A stretch of DNA of 64,000 bases from Chalciporus piperatus (lineage: Eukaryota; Basidiomycota; Agaricomycetes; Boletales; Boletaceae): assembly GCA_038093975.1 (NCBI GenBank), contig JBBPTG010000071.1, forward strand, positions 1 through 64,000, in the 5' to 3' direction. Made by a program: the position numbers and the translations under genes. The stretch's first letter is position 1, and the number at the start of each line of letters is the position of its first letter. The notes beneath the pieces were generated by a model that was not told the origin of the DNA, did no database searches, and worked only from the letters and a program-made list of their open reading frames with translations. Positions 63,622-64,000 of this stretch are shown piece by piece.

Positions 63622-64000
63622 CTACGGGTTTCCTCCGATGATTTTGATTATATTTTCGTATACCGTGAATACGATCCCACCACTCATCTGGAGACTTGTA
63701 TCAGACTATATGCGAACAGAAACGCGTCATTTGGTACTCACGACCAACCTCGCCAATCGAGGTGTCGTTCCAGTCCAGAAACGGAGTAATCCCTCTTCTG
63801 TAAGGATGCGGTATCCACAGTGGAACGAGTTTTTGTACTGCTGACGAGCACCGAGTGACTGCATCCGGGTTTTGATGACACTGTCATACGACATCAATTG
63901 CAGGTCGCGGACAAAGCGAACTGGCGACCTACTCGAGTGGCTGCGTAACATAAACAGTGACGAGACCAGCGATCGCACCAATTGCGAACGTGATCCCGGT
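63622..64000 (-). CDS. Mitochondrial carrier protein, 3' part (5' end outside window)
   Basis: Model complement(63622-63687, 63742-63880, 63933->64000). Visible are the last transmembrane segments of a SLC25-type carrier: an IGAIAGLVTVYVTQPLD stretch with the P-x-[DE] signature, followed by VIKTRMQSL, a YKNSFHCGYRILTEEGLLRFWTG loop (the second half of the signature) and TPRLARLVMSGGIVFTVYEN. MQSL and FWTGTTPRLAR resemble the tricarboxylate (citrate) carrier group; the substrate is uncertain from the end alone. Introns are 52-54 bp, GT-AG. Confidence 0.85.

Overview
The window is nuclear DNA of a filamentous basidiomycete, most likely an Agaricomycete. Genes are broken by many short introns (about 45-75 bp), spacing is tight, and the gene content is typical of mushroom-forming saprotrophs: a GH3 beta-xylosidase, a laccase-type multicopper oxidase, hydrophobin remnants, a FunK1-type kinase, an F-box/LRR remnant, and cysteine-cluster proteins of the kind associated with KDZ transposons.

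Layout. (1) 1-12535 is dominated by an inverted repeat of at least 3,141 bp (1-3141 and 9395-12535). I found a single mismatch, and the outer end runs off the window. Each arm carries a broken hydrophobin gene and a small coiled-coil ORF. The 6.25-kb spacer carries an intact 8-exon secreted beta-xylosidase and a short gene of unknown function. (2) 12.7-17.8 kb holds a FunK1-like kinase and an F-box/LRR remnant between two diverged direct repeats, followed by a strong 24-bp-stem hairpin. (3) 17.8-33 kb is a transposon-rich island: a tyrosine-recombinase fragment; a 3.1-kb terminal-inverted-repeat element built from CCAGT arrays; a 5' part of a Ty1/copia element (LTR, gag, protease) inserted in a CxC5/CxC6 gene; a second, apparently intact CxC5/CxC6-KDZ gene; a cysteine-rich gene of unknown function between those two; and a small 5-exon gene resembling Mug135-like proteins. 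(4) 34.4-43.5 kb holds a Na+/K+-type P-ATPase (15 exons), a decayed partial laccase copy and an 11-exon laccase. (5) 45.9-64 kb is dense housekeeping DNA: a basidiomycete protein of unknown function, an RluA-type pseudouridine synthase, adenylosuccinate lyase, a Kin4-like kinase, a single-ORF protein with an integrase-type H2C2 zinc finger, a KRE6/SKN1 GH16 protein, uroporphyrinogen-III synthase, a small unknown gene, and the 3' end of a mitochondrial carrier gene.

Functional reading. The xylosidase, the laccase and the lost hydrophobins fit growth on plant material. The right third covers purine synthesis, haem synthesis, RNA modification, wall beta-glucan and polarity signalling. The left half and the 17-33 kb island are accessory, repeat-driven sequence. 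Gene models were spliced by eye; for those with full exon lists the exon lengths add up to whole codons unless stated otherwise.
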